Origin: Roseovarius sp. EL26
Lineage (GTDB): Bacteria > Pseudomonadota > Alphaproteobacteria > Rhodobacterales > Rhodobacteraceae
DNA length: 64,000 nucleotides
Assembly: GCF_900327775.1 (NCBI RefSeq)
Contig: NZ_OUMZ01000007.1
Location: 372,115-436,114, forward strand
Direction of reading: 5' to 3'
Shown here: piece after piece, positions 45,608-54,544 of the stretch
Layout: every line of letters begins with the position of its first letter
How positions within the stretch are numbered: the first letter of the stretch is position 1
The notes under the pieces: model-generated
What the model was told of the DNA's origin: nothing
Database searches by the model: none
Seen by the model: only the letters and a program-made list of their open reading frames with translations
Position numbers and translations under genes: made by a program

Positions 45608-46978
45608 ATGCAAACGGCTGCCGTGATTATAGTTTTTGTTCTGGTGATTATTGCCAGCCTTGTGGCAGCCCCCAGAAAGGCAACGGTTGAAGGGTTTTTT
45701 TATGGTCTGGATACACACGGTCGCGCTCCGGGGCTTTTGACACTTGTGCTTAGTCAGGTGACAACCTGGATTTTTGCACGATCTTTGATGAATTCAGCTA
45801 TTTTGGGTTATTATTATGGGGTCTGGGGCGTTCTGGCTTATGCCGCATATTATGGATCGTTTCTGACTGGGGGATTTATCGTTTCCCGTCTGCGCGACAC
45901 AGGTGCTGGATCGGTTCAGGACTGGTTGAGCGCACACTTTGGGCGCAGTGGAGTGCAGTGCTATAATGTAGTGATTGCCCTGCGCTTGCTATCAGAGGTC
46001 TTCGCAAATCTTTTGGTGGTAGGGTTGATTTTTGCAGCGGTATTGCCCGAGGTTGGCATCGCGAAAAACGCCTCGATTGTTCTGGTGGCCCTTATGGGGC
46101 TGGCCTATAGCGCCTGGGGTGGGTTGAGCGCGGCGTTGCGCACAGATGTTGTTCAGATGTTGGTTTTTTTGCTAGTGTTTTTTGCTGCTTTTATCGCGCT
46201 GATCACCAGCCCCGGATTTGATATCATGGCCGTTGCGACAGCACAGGGGGTCTCAGGGTCGTGGAACGGTCAGGTGTTGCTGCTGGTCGCATTTTTGCAG
46301 GTGTTTTCTTATCCGGCACACGACCCGGTGATGATGGATCGCGGTTTTTTGGCCGATCGCGGCACCACGCGCGCGGCGTTTTTGCATGCATTTTGGCTCT
46401 CGAGCATTTGCATTATCGCCTTTGGTATCTTCGGTATTCAGGCCGCATTGAGCGGCGCGGAATACGAGGGACAACTCTTGGGCACATGGGCCAATATGTT
46501 CCCGACCTGGCTCTTTGTGGCTTTGCTGTTGTCTCTGTTGATTAGCGCACTCAGTACGTTAGATTCGGCCTTGTCCAGTGCCGCACGCTTGGTTGTGGAT
46601 GAACTTAAACTAAGTCCGCGCACGTTGAATGGTGGGCGGGTTGCGATGGTTGTGTTCATGATCCTTGGCGCAGTGCTGACATTATGGGGCAATCAGACCT
46701 TGTTTGATGCGGTGGCCGTGAGCGGCACCGCTAGTATGTTCCTGACACCGGTGTTGTTCGTGGGGTTGGTACTGGGCCGACCTGTGACATGGTGGTCATA
46801 TATGGTGGCCTTTGGGTCTGCGATGTTAGGGGCCTTCGTCTATTTTAAGCGCGATGCTGAGTGGATCGCACAGATCTTACCTGAGGGTCACAAATACGAG
46901 CAGCTGCTGGCCATTTGTGTTGTGGTGCTTGTGGCTGGCTTTGCCGCTGTGCTGCTCGGAATGCGCAAACGGGCCTGA
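45608..46978 (+). CDS. Sodium:solute symporter family protein
   Basis: A 456-residue inner-membrane symporter with about 12 segments. The first helix is AAVIIVFVLVIIASLVAA, followed by family-like YYGVWGVLAYAAYYGSFLTG, then AYSAWGGLSAALRTDVVQM and LLISALSTLDSALSSAARL, which match SSS transporters such as PutP and the solute-type family. The ATG at 45608 has AAGGAA 8 bases upstream; the longer frame would add a soluble leader. The solute is unknown. Confidence 0.9.
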   Translation: MQTAAVIIVFVLVIIASLVAAPRKATVEGFFYGLDTHGRAPGLLTLVLSQVTTWIFARSLMNSAILGYYYGVWGVLAYAAYYGSFLTGGFIVSRLRDTGAGSVQDWLSAHFGRSGVQCYNVVIALRLLSEVFANLLVVGLIFAAVLPEVGIAKNASIVLVALMGLAYSAWGGLSAALRTDVVQMLVFLLVFFAAFIALITSPGFDIMAVATAQGVSGSWNGQVLLLVAFLQVFSYPAHDPVMMDRGFLADRGTTRAAFLHAFWLSSICIIAFGIFGIQAALSGAEYEGQLLGTWANMFPTWLFVALLLSLLISALSTLDSALSSAARLVVDELKLSPRTLNGGRVAMVVFMILGAVLTLWGNQTLFDAVAVSGTASMFLTPVLFVGLVLGRPVTWWSYMVAFGSAMLGAFVYFKRDAEWIAQILPEGHKYEQLLAICVVVLVAGFAAVLLGMRKRA

Positions 46979-47018
46979 CAAATGCCCGATCCGCTGAATG
47001 CGGGTCGGGGTGTTTCGT

Positions 47019-47693
47019 TTAGACCGCAGGAGCATGCGGTGTTTGCGCAAGGTGATCGCGCTTGATCCAAACGCGCGCGCCGTTTTCGCCGACCTTTATG
47101 GTGGTATCACCGCCTTTCGGCAGTCGAAGCCAGCTATGGGTTTTGAACGCCTCGTCGGATTCTTCAAAGCCACCCTCCAACACCAATATCTCGGCGCCTT
47201 TTGGGGCATGCAGTGGAATTCCTGCGCCTGGTGCCCAACGTTCAAGAACGACATCTTCGTGTTCGTCTGAAAAAAGCGGCAGAACTTCTGTGTCTGGGCC
47301 TTGGCGGATGAATCTCATCTTATTGGTGTCAACACGGTTATGCGTCCGGTCCTTCATATCGAATTGCCAGAGTTTGACAAAGATCACACATCCCGGTGCA
47401 GAGCCCGGAGTATGAGAGGATTCCGGTGGATTGCGGATATAGCTGCCCGCAGGAAAGTCGCCATGTTCGTCTTGAAAGACACCTTCGAGAACAAAAAATT
47501 CTTCGCCACCGGTGTGAACATGCGGGGAAAAGGCGCTGTCTGGGGCAAATCGGACGATTGTGGTCGCCCGCGCCACTTCACCGCCAATGCGGTCCAGCAT
47601 GCGCCGATCCACACCCGCAACCGGAGACGCTACCCACGGCTCACCCGCACTATGCACTGCAATCCGTTTTGAAAAATCGGTATTTAGTTCCAT
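47019..47693 (-). CDS. Double-cupin protein (ChrR-like)
   Basis: A 224-residue cytosolic protein with two cupin domains. The first has SPHVHTGGEEFFVLEG (about residues 56-71) with His/Glu metal ligands and YIRNPPESSHTPGS; the second has IPLHAPKGAEILVLEGGF and RLPKGG. This resembles the ChrR anti-sigma cupin, but no zinc anti-sigma segment is obvious, so a metal-dependent oxygenase or sensor is possible. It is close to the GST gene on the same strand (14 bases), and may share its regulation. Confidence 0.82.
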   Translation of the reverse strand: MELNTDFSKRIAVHSAGEPWVASPVAGVDRRMLDRIGGEVARATTIVRFAPDSAFSPHVHTGGEEFFVLEGVFQDEHGDFPAGSYIRNPPESSHTPGSAPGCVIFVKLWQFDMKDRTHNRVDTNKMRFIRQGPDTEVLPLFSDEHEDVVLERWAPGAGIPLHAPKGAEILVLEGGFEESDEAFKTHSWLRLPKGGDTTIKVGENGARVWIKRDHLAQTPHAPAV

Positions 47694-47707
47694 GATCAGT
47701 TCCGTTC

Positions 47708-48328
47708 TCAGGCGTTGAGTGAAGGGCGGGAGGCAACGCGTGTACGCCAGTTTTTGAGGTTAACATATTCGTCAGGAATAGCGATCTTTGCAAAATCAGC
47801 AAAGCCCAGGCCAGCATATGCAGTGATGTCTGCCATGCTGAAATCACCCCCGGCAAGAAAGGGCTGACTGGCCAGCACGCCATCAAGGTAATGCATGCCC
47901 TTCAGGGCGGTATGTTTTTGATGTTCCCCCCATTCCGCACATTGATATCCTTCAATGTGTTTCCCCAGACCGGGTGTTGCATGGTGGAAATACGCGGCGA
48001 CTGCATCCAGCAGGTTGGATTCTGCGCGGCGTTGCATCATGTGGATCTTTGCCCGATCCTTTGGCGTGGTTCCGGTCAGGGTCGGCGTACCACCAATGTG
48101 ATCAAGATATTCGGTGATTGCGGTGGATTCTGAGATGCATGTCCCGTCGTCCAACTCCAGCAAAGGTACTGTGGCAGAGGGGTTTTTAGCCCGGAATGTT
48201 TCGGATTGATGCTCACCTTCTGGCACGTTGACCGAAACGAATTCGACCTTATCGGTCAGATTCTTTTCTGCCAATGCAATGCGAATACGGGCGGGGTTTG
48301 GGAAACCTTCAAATTCGTAGATTTTCAT
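47708..48328 (-). CDS. Glutathione S-transferase family protein
   Basis: A 206-residue GST. MKIYEFEGFPNPARIRIALA starts the thioredoxin-like domain, with SATVPLLELDDGTCISESTA containing the cis-Pro and the Ser of the Glu-Ser-Thr site, and the helical domain follows (GDFSMADITAYAGLGF). The gene is divergent from a TetR regulator, with two operator-like repeats in the 97-base gap, so it is likely induced by a compound it detoxifies. The cupin gene follows downstream. Confidence 0.92.
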   Translation of the reverse strand: MKIYEFEGFPNPARIRIALAEKNLTDKVEFVSVNVPEGEHQSETFRAKNPSATVPLLELDDGTCISESTAITEYLDHIGGTPTLTGTTPKDRAKIHMMQRRAESNLLDAVAAYFHHATPGLGKHIEGYQCAEWGEHQKHTALKGMHYLDGVLASQPFLAGGDFSMADITAYAGLGFADFAKIAIPDEYVNLKNWRTRVASRPSLNA

Positions 48329-48341
48329 TTTCGAATCCTAT

Positions 48342-48357
48342 CTATCTAGTGATAGGT
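48342..48357 (+). promoter_or_regulatory. Operator-like repeat 1
   Basis: ctatctagtgataggt. It shares ctatctagt-N2-taggt with the copy at 48392, exactly 50 bases later, and the sequence is itself near-palindromic. It lies 14 bases before the GST start, so a TetR protein bound here should repress the GST. Confidence 0.55.
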
Positions 48358-48391
48358 AGATTGATTGCATTGCGCTTGCATTCTGTCAAGC

Positions 48392-48407
48392 CTATCTAGT
48401 AGTAGGT
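48392..48407 (+). promoter_or_regulatory. Operator-like repeat 2
   Basis: ctatctagtagtaggt, the second copy of the element. It ends 18 bases before the TetR start, so it should mediate autoregulation. Confidence 0.55.
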
Positions 48408-48425
48408 CACAAGGTGGCGAGTGAG

Positions 48426-48959
48426 ATGACAGATACCCGAACGCAAATTCTTGATTTGGCGGAACGTGCCATTCGGCTGCGTGGCTATCATGCTGTCAGC
48501 TTTCGTGATCTCGCGGATGAGATGGGGATTAAATCGGCCAGCATTCACTATCATTTTAGGCAAAAGCATGATCTGGGGCTGGCTGTAGTTGATCGTTACG
48601 CAACGCGCATTGCTGATCTGATAGGTCCGGCAGGGGCGCTTGACTGGCCTGAGGCATTGCGCGCGTTTTGCGATGTCTACAAAGACGCATTGTATCAAAG
48701 TGACCTGCAATGCCTGTGTAGTATACTAGCCTCAGAAAGCTCGGGACTTCCGGATGAGGTGGCCGACCGTGTCGCCGAATTTTTCCGCAATAATATTAAC
48801 TGGCTAATGGCCTCTCTGCCGGACAACATCTCGGATAAAAGATCACAGGCGCTTGCCGCACAAACCGCTGTTCAGGGGGCAATGACTGTTGCTGTTAGCC
48901 TGAAAGACTATTCCGTAATGGACCTGACCATTGAGCGCCTGTGCGCGCCTCTTCAATAA
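48426..48959 (+). CDS. TetR family transcriptional regulator
   Basis: A 177-residue repressor. The N-terminal HTH (VSFRDLADEMGIKSASIHYH) is typical, with a ligand-binding helical domain afterwards. I start at ATG 48426 (MTDTRTQILDLAERA); a GTG at 48414 in frame is possible. It is divergent from the GST gene and two matching repeats lie between them, which suggests that it controls both. The ligand is unknown. Confidence 0.88.
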   Translation: MTDTRTQILDLAERAIRLRGYHAVSFRDLADEMGIKSASIHYHFRQKHDLGLAVVDRYATRIADLIGPAGALDWPEALRAFCDVYKDALYQSDLQCLCSILASESSGLPDEVADRVAEFFRNNINWLMASLPDNISDKRSQALAAQTAVQGAMTVAVSLKDYSVMDLTIERLCAPLQ

Positions 48960-49127
48960 ATTCTTTGAATTTTCTGTTGCATGTCGCCGCATGTGCAATC
49001 GGCGATAAGCGGTGCCTCATGACGGGTTTGTGACATGGCGTGTGAAAATAATCTTGCCTTGAATTTGTTTAACCTCATGTCCGGTTGCGTAACCGGCTGA
49101 CTTTGAGCAAATCAATGGAGTGAGGAC

Positions 49128-49808
49128 ATGAACAGATCGAAGATATTCGCGTTAGCGGTTACGGCCACAACCCTGCCGGCATCGGGGGCTTTTGCCGAAG
49201 AGCAATTTTATTTGCAGGGGTCGCTGGGGTTTAACCAGCTTTTCGACACAGACCAGACCGGATCATCGGGACCAGGTGGGGCACAGGCAAATGTCGCGTC
49301 AGATTTTGATGGTGGCTACAATCTGGGCATTGCGGTTGGCACCAAAATTCCGGCGTGGTCTGGCGTTCGGGCTGAGCTGGCGCTGTCTTATAGTGAAAAC
49401 GATGCCGACTCGATCGATTTCTCCGGTAATGGTGCGGGAGAAGAAGGAAACGTTCAGGGTGACATCAGCTCGACTTCGATCTTCGCCAATCTTTTGTACG
49501 ACATCAAGACACCGCATGAACGTTTCACGCCCTATATTGGCGCAGGCATTGGTGCGGCGTTTATTGATTCCAGCGTTTCTTACGGTGGCCTGCCAGTGCG
49601 TATTAACGATGACGATGAGGTCTTTGCCGCGCAGCTGATTGCTGGGGTAGCCTATAAGTTGAACGACCGCTTGGATCTGACATTCGATGCACGTTACAGC
49701 CGCGCATTTGATGTTGAACTGACACGTGTAGGGCCCGCTGGACCTGCGACCGTTTCAGATGACTTTGATAATCTCAGCCTCAATGTTGGCCTGCGCTTTG
49801 GCTTCTAA
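49128..49808 (+). CDS. Outer membrane beta-barrel protein
   Basis: A 226-residue outer-membrane protein of the OmpW/OMP_b-brl type. Signal peptide MNRSKIFALAVTATTLPASGAFA, then strands such as FYLQGSLGFNQLF, YTPYIGAGIGAAFI-like FTPYIGAGIGAAF, LNDRLDLTFDARYSRAFD and a terminal FGF, which carries the C-terminal aromatic needed for BAM insertion. The upstream region has a small hairpin (ccggtt/aaccgg, 49081-49096) and GGAGTGAGG before the ATG. Confidence 0.88.
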   Translation: MNRSKIFALAVTATTLPASGAFAEEQFYLQGSLGFNQLFDTDQTGSSGPGGAQANVASDFDGGYNLGIAVGTKIPAWSGVRAELALSYSENDADSIDFSGNGAGEEGNVQGDISSTSIFANLLYDIKTPHERFTPYIGAGIGAAFIDSSVSYGGLPVRINDDDEVFAAQLIAGVAYKLNDRLDLTFDARYSRAFDVELTRVGPAGPATVSDDFDNLSLNVGLRFGF

Positions 49809-49842
49809 GCGTAGATAGCAGCCCCCAGCTAGCCAACGTTGA

Positions 49843-49878
49843 TGTCCGCCGTCAGGTCAATGATCCTGACGGCGGACA
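49843..49878. terminator. Strong hairpin between convergent genes
   Basis: tgtccgccgtcagg/cctgacggcggaca, a 14-base perfect stem with an 8-base loop, right behind the outer-membrane protein gene and next to the stop of the CorC-like gene. No T-run on either side. It probably ends both messages or blocks read-through. Confidence 0.6.
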
Positions 49879-49880
49879 CA

Positions 49881-51188
49881 TCAAAGTTTGCGGATCTTCA
49901 GGCTACTGACCCGGTTGTCTTGGCGAGCCACGATCTGAAAGCGGAAACCGTGAAAGTTGAACACCTGATCCACGGAGGGAATCATACGTGCCTCGTGAAT
50001 TACCAGTCCAGCCACGGTATTGGCGGCGTCATCGGGCAGGTTCCAGTCCGTTGCACGATTTAGGTCGCGGATAGTCATAGCGCCATCGATCAGGAACTGA
50101 TTATCGTCACTTTTGTGAATGGCGTGCTCGGCTGCGGGGTCAAATTCATCGGTGATCTCACCAACGATCTCTTCCAGAATATCCTCAAGCGTGATCAGCC
50201 CTTGCAGGGTGCCATATTCGTCAACCACCAAAGCAAAATGGCTGCGGCGGCGCAGGAACTGGCGCATCTGATCATCAAGTGTTGTGGTTTCCGGCACAAA
50301 ATACGGGGCGCGGGCTACTTTAGCGATGTCGAAATCCTTGGCCAACTTGGGAGAGGCTTTTTTGCCTTTCGAAGAGCCAAACATGTAGCGCAGCAAGTCT
50401 TTGGCGTGGATCACACCAATGATGTTGTCAGGGTCATCCTGAAAGACTGGCAGGCGAGTGTGATTGCTGCGTAGACATTGATCCAGAATGTCCTGTGGGT
50501 CAGCACTGGCATCGATCATCTCGATATGCGAGCGGTGCAACATGATTTCTTCAACCGCGCGGTCCACCAGATCAAGTGCACCAAGGATACGGTCTCGGTC
50601 TTCTTTCTCAACGATGCCTTCGGAATGGCCCAGATGTAGCGCTCCGGCGATTTCCTCGCGCACCGCAAGAATGTGGCTGTCCGGATCGATTTTTACACCA
50701 AAAAGGCCCAAAACACCCCGTACCAGCCAGCGCACAGCAGTCACAATCGGGGAAAAGACTAAAATAACCACGCTGATGATCGGGGCGGTACGTTCGGCTG
50801 CGGCTTCGGCGTTGGTGATGGCGTAGGTCTTGGGCAGGACCTCGGCAAAGATCAAGACCAACATTGTCATGACCAATGTGGCGATTGCCACACCACTTTC
50901 ACCTAGTGCGCGGGTGAAAAGCGCTGTTGCCAATGATGTCGCGAGAATATTGACAAGGTTATTGCCCAAAAGCACTGAACCAATCAGGCGTTCGCTGTCT
51001 TCGGTAATTTTCAATGCGCGGTTAGCGCGACGCTCGCCCTTGTCTGCACGAGCGCGTAGTTTACCACGCGAGGCTGCTGTAAGTGCGGTTTCGCTGCCCG
51101 AAAAGAAAGCGGACAGGACCAGAAGGCCCAGAATTGCACCTGCGGTAAGCCAGAATGCGCTATCAAGTATTGGTGATGTCGGTTCCAT
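49881..51188 (-). CDS. CorC/HlyC-type protein (DUF21 + CBS + CorC_HlyC)
   Basis: A 435-residue inner-membrane protein. Residues 10-190 form the DUF21 region with about four helices (FFSGSETALTAASRGKLRAR, LPKTYAITNAEA). Two CBS domains follow (HRSHIEMIDASADPQDILD; RRRSHFALVVDEYGTLQGLI), then a CorC_HlyC end (FNFHGFRFQIVARQDNRVSS). Relatives act in Mg2+/Co2+ resistance or transport. I start at 51188 (MEPTSPILDSAFW); the frame is open further upstream. Confidence 0.9.
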   Translation of the reverse strand: MEPTSPILDSAFWLTAGAILGLLVLSAFFSGSETALTAASRGKLRARADKGERRANRALKITEDSERLIGSVLLGNNLVNILATSLATALFTRALGESGVAIATLVMTMLVLIFAEVLPKTYAITNAEAAAERTAPIISVVILVFSPIVTAVRWLVRGVLGLFGVKIDPDSHILAVREEIAGALHLGHSEGIVEKEDRDRILGALDLVDRAVEEIMLHRSHIEMIDASADPQDILDQCLRSNHTRLPVFQDDPDNIIGVIHAKDLLRYMFGSSKGKKASPKLAKDFDIAKVARAPYFVPETTTLDDQMRQFLRRRSHFALVVDEYGTLQGLITLEDILEEIVGEITDEFDPAAEHAIHKSDDNQFLIDGAMTIRDLNRATDWNLPDDAANTVAGLVIHEARMIPSVDQVFNFHGFRFQIVARQDNRVSSLKIRKL

Positions 51189-51258
51189 TGACCTTAATGC
51201 CTTTGTATTCCCTAGGGTTATGGGCATTGCAGGCCCGGCAATCAAGGGATCAATCATT

Positions 51259-52077
51259 GTGGTTATACGGGATTTAGGGCAACAAAATGATCCCTTGCTG
51301 CTTTTTGGCGGACCCTATTCGAACCTGCAAGCGCTGACTGCGCTTAGGAAACAGGCTGAAAAACAAGCGATTTCAAGCGATCGCATGATTTGTACCGGAG
51401 ATGTGGTGGCCTATTGCTCTGCGCCACATGAGACGGTGAAAATGATTCGAGATCTGGGTTGTCCAATCGTCGCAGGTAACTGCGAAAAACAACTTGCAGC
51501 GCGGCAAGACAATTGCGGTTGCGGGTTTGACGCGGGCAGCACATGTGATCTGCTTTCAGCGGGGTGGTATGCCCATGCCAACCTTGCTGTAACGGATGAC
51601 GATCGTGTGTGGATGCGTAATCTGCCGGATATTGTTGTCTTTACCCACTTTGGGCGGCGCTTTGCAGTAATCCATGGGGGCGTTTCGGAGATCAGCCGCT
51701 TTATCTGGCCGGTTTCTGTGGAAGAGGTGTTTGAGCAGGAGGTGGCGCAGGTGCAAGCCATCGTTGGCCTGGTGAATGGTATCATTGCAGGGCATAGCGG
51801 AATTGCATTTCTCCGGCATGTCGCTGGTGTGGAGTGGATCAATGCAGGGGTAATCGGTATGCCTGCTAATGCGGGTGTCGCGACGACGCAATATATAACG
51901 ATGTGCGAAGGTCAGGCACAAATCCATGCGCTGAATTATGATCATCAGGCTGAACAGAAGGCCATGCGCGCGGCTGGCTTGACGCAGGGCTATCACGATG
52001 CGCTCGTTTCCGGTTATTGGCCGTCCGAAGATGTGCTTCCGTCGGATTTACGCCGTGCGGTAACCGCCAGTGGGTGA
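51259..52077 (+). CDS. Metallophosphoesterase-like protein with missing metal ligands
   Basis: A 272-residue protein of the calcineurin-like/YfcE type. The GTG at 51259 has AAGGGA 9 bases upstream. The second motif GDVVAYCSAPHETV and third IVAGNCEKQL are intact. The first should read D-x-H-G-N but is FGGPYSNLQA, so the Asp and His ligands are Gly and Tyr. The GHTH motif reads GHSGIAF. It may be a binding protein or use another chemistry. It overlaps the convergent xerD gene by 64 bases. Confidence 0.82.
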   Translation: MVIRDLGQQNDPLLLFGGPYSNLQALTALRKQAEKQAISSDRMICTGDVVAYCSAPHETVKMIRDLGCPIVAGNCEKQLAARQDNCGCGFDAGSTCDLLSAGWYAHANLAVTDDDRVWMRNLPDIVVFTHFGRRFAVIHGGVSEISRFIWPVSVEEVFEQEVAQVQAIVGLVNGIIAGHSGIAFLRHVAGVEWINAGVIGMPANAGVATTQYITMCEGQAQIHALNYDHQAEQKAMRAAGLTQGYHDALVSGYWPSEDVLPSDLRRAVTASG

Positions 52078-52985
52078 TGACCCTCGACCAGATCACGCAG
52101 GCGCTCTTCTAACACATGGGTATAGATCTCGGTCGTGGCGACATCTGCATGGCCCAGAAAGGTTTGGATTACCCGGAGGTCAGCACCGTTGGCCAGCAAA
52201 TGCGTGGCAAATGCATGGCGCAGGGTGTGCGGTGTGACCTGTGTTGGAGGCACACCGGCTGCGACTGACAATTCCTTGATCAGAAGATAAAATCGATGCC
52301 GGGTCAGATGGCCGGATTTTCCCGAAGAAGGGAACAAAAATGCTGAAACAGGTTTGCCTTTAAGACGCGCAACTTCTTGGTTTTCATCCCTTACACCGAT
52401 CCATGCCGCCAACGCCTCACGGGCCGGAGGGGACAGTGGGACCATACGCTCTTTACCGCCTTTACCTTTGACCAATAGCATGTTGGGATCGCCACGTGTT
52501 GACGACACAGGCAGCGAGACCAGCTCTGTTACTCGCATGCCCGTGGCATATAGCAGCTCCATCAGGCAGGTATTGCGCAGTTTGTCGGCGGTTGACCGGC
52601 CACATTGGCGTGCTGCGACCAGAAGGTTATCAACCTGCTCCTCGCTCAGAGTTTTGGGTAGACGTTTTGCCTTGCCGGGGCCGCGAATGCGAATGGCAGG
52701 ATTTTCTGATCGAAACCCTTCCTCAAAAGCAAAGCGATATAGTTGTTTGATGGCCGACAGGCGCCGCGCGCGAGTGGAAATAGCCAGCCCTTGCGCTTCG
52801 CAATGGATCAGATAGGCCTCAATATCGTTTTGCGTGGCCATGCCCATGCCAAGCTGGCGGCTGTTTAACCAGTCGCTGTAATTTCCCAGATCGCGGGCAT
52901 AGGCGGCCAGCGTGTTTTGTGCGGCCCCCACTTCTGCGGCTTGTGATTCGAGGAAAACAGAGATCCAGTTGGGATTGTTGCTCAT
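52014..52985 (-). CDS. xerD: Tyrosine recombinase XerD
   Basis: Resolves chromosome dimers at dif with XerC. The 323 residues have the SAM-like N-terminal domain (ISVFLESQAAEVGAAQNTLA) and the catalytic domain with Arg151 (MRVTEL), Lys175, HTLRH (His253, Arg256), LGHA (His279) and Tyr288. The ATG overlaps the stop of the upstream gene on the same strand (52982). The end overlaps the convergent metallophosphoesterase-like gene. Confidence 0.93.
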   Translation of the reverse strand: MSNNPNWISVFLESQAAEVGAAQNTLAAYARDLGNYSDWLNSRQLGMGMATQNDIEAYLIHCEAQGLAISTRARRLSAIKQLYRFAFEEGFRSENPAIRIRGPGKAKRLPKTLSEEQVDNLLVAARQCGRSTADKLRNTCLMELLYATGMRVTELVSLPVSSTRGDPNMLLVKGKGGKERMVPLSPPAREALAAWIGVRDENQEVARLKGKPVSAFLFPSSGKSGHLTRHRFYLLIKELSVAAGVPPTQVTPHTLRHAFATHLLANGADLRVIQTFLGHADVATTEIYTHVLEERLRDLVEGHHPLAVTARRKSDGSTSSDGQ

Positions 52986-54544
52986 GTCGGGCTAGGGAGC
53001 AAAAGCAGCTGAAGTGCTGCGCGCCGTGCAGTATCTTCAAGCCCGATAGCACGAAGCGTGGACAAGGTGCTGGCCACATCACCTAGTTGGTTGCGACCTG
53101 CCTGATCCAGCTGCTTTGCCACTTCGAGGATTGTCTGCCCAAGCTTGCCGGAATTGAGTTTTTCTTGGTGCTCAGGGGCCGCATTTGTCGATTCAAAAGC
53201 TGTAGTGATAGCTTGCTGTAGCGGGGAAAGGGCGGCATCCCGTAGTGGTGCCCCCTTGGCTAGACCTGTTGCAAAGGTCGCGTCAGAGATCTTGTCCCCC
53301 ATAGATTGGGCCGCGGCCTCATAATCTGGGGACAACAAGGCAATGGTGTAGGCCAGCTCTTGCGATGCGCCGGTCAAGTTGGCTGTGATCAGCCTCGGCG
53401 CAAATTGTTCGGCGAACGGTATGGCCAGTCCAACGTCTAGCATTGCATCCCATGCTGGATTGAGCGCTTCAGAAATGTCTACTTCGTTACCTGATTCTAT
53501 GGCTTTATCAAGCGCCTGAATCGTTGCAATGCGATCCCAAACGCTGCCAGAGGCGGCGGGCTTGCGCGCCGTGTAAAGCCCCAGCAAACGATTTGCAGGC
53601 AGGGCACCGGTTTTGGCCAGACGTTCAGCGGCTTCCAGTTCAGCCTTCCAGCCAGAATTGCCGCGCAGATCAGCCGTGGCATAGGCGCGCGGCAAGCTGC
53701 GGGTGGGCCGCGGGCTACCAACGGCCTCATACAGACGAAACAACAATGGCGTCATTTTTCCGGGCGGTGCTTTGGGCGGGTTTTCTTCGATCATTTCCGG
53801 ATCCAGAAACTGTTCCAGCAGATCGGCTTCGGTCGGGGTAAGGACACCCAGGCTGAGGGCGGTGTTATAAATCAGCGCTGCCGTGGGCCAGTCGCCTGAG
53901 CGTGCGCTACAGAATATACGGTTGGCATAACTTTGGCTCAGGATGGGGGCGCGGTACAATGCGGCGCAGGGGGCATCTTCAGCCCCGTCCAGCAGTGCCA
54001 GATCAAACCAGCTGTCAAACAGCACCGTGGATCCGGCGCCTGCACGTTCAAGCAGGGCAAGAGCGGCGTCAACGGCGCCGTATTTCGTTAACGCTTTGGT
54101 TCTGGCCTTAAGGAATAGCGCATCTGATGAGGTATCGTGCGGGGCTTCGGCCTCCGCCAAGAGCAGGGTGTAATATAACGCCTGCACCGCAGGTAGTGGC
54201 TCAGAGGATAAGCCTGCAAGGCTATTCACCAGATCAGCAGTTACACTGTTGTGCCATAGTGTGGCAGGCAAACCTGTGGTCGCTGGCGGCAAAAGTCCGA
54301 CCGCATCACTGCGTTGATTATCCAAGGGCATGACTACGACATCGGGGGTTCTGACGCCGGTTGATGTGTCGCCCGGCAGAGGCTGCAATGTGTTGGGTGT
54401 CACGGCTGTGACGGGCAGGGGTTGCTCTAGCCATTCAATTGCCGACAACGGGTTTGGCGGGTCGATGGCCGAAAGAGGCTGCTGCGCCGCCAGCGGCGCG
54501 GCACTTAGTCCGAGGCACAGTAAAAACGTGTTATTGAGTTTCAA
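52982..54544 (-). CDS. Exported protein of unknown function
   Basis: A 520-residue periplasmic or surface protein, unrecognised. A TTG at 54544 opens the signal peptide (KLNNTFLLCLGLSAAPLAAQ); AGGA lies 9 bases upstream, and the longer frame upstream is not a signal. The mature part is long, Pro- and Ala-rich, with alpha-helical blocks such as LPAVQALYYTLLLAEAEAP and repeated short hydrophobic segments, possibly a TPR-like solenoid. The start overlaps the end of a 49-residue membrane protein gene. It is coupled to xerD by ATGA overlap. Confidence 0.78.
   Translation of the reverse strand: MKLNNTFLLCLGLSAAPLAAQQPLSAIDPPNPLSAIEWLEQPLPVTAVTPNTLQPLPGDTSTGVRTPDVVVMPLDNQRSDAVGLLPPATTGLPATLWHNSVTADLVNSLAGLSSEPLPAVQALYYTLLLAEAEAPHDTSSDALFLKARTKALTKYGAVDAALALLERAGAGSTVLFDSWFDLALLDGAEDAPCAALYRAPILSQSYANRIFCSARSGDWPTAALIYNTALSLGVLTPTEADLLEQFLDPEMIEENPPKAPPGKMTPLLFRLYEAVGSPRPTRSLPRAYATADLRGNSGWKAELEAAERLAKTGALPANRLLGLYTARKPAASGSVWDRIATIQALDKAIESGNEVDISEALNPAWDAMLDVGLAIPFAEQFAPRLITANLTGASQELAYTIALLSPDYEAAAQSMGDKISDATFATGLAKGAPLRDAALSPLQQAITTAFESTNAAPEHQEKLNSGKLGQTILEVAKQLDQAGRNQLGDVASTLSTLRAIGLEDTARRAALQLLLLPSPT

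Noticed and set aside
48984..49005. tcgccg/cggcga inverted repeat after the TetR gene
   Set aside because: A 6-base stem with a 10-base loop and no T-run; it could be chance.
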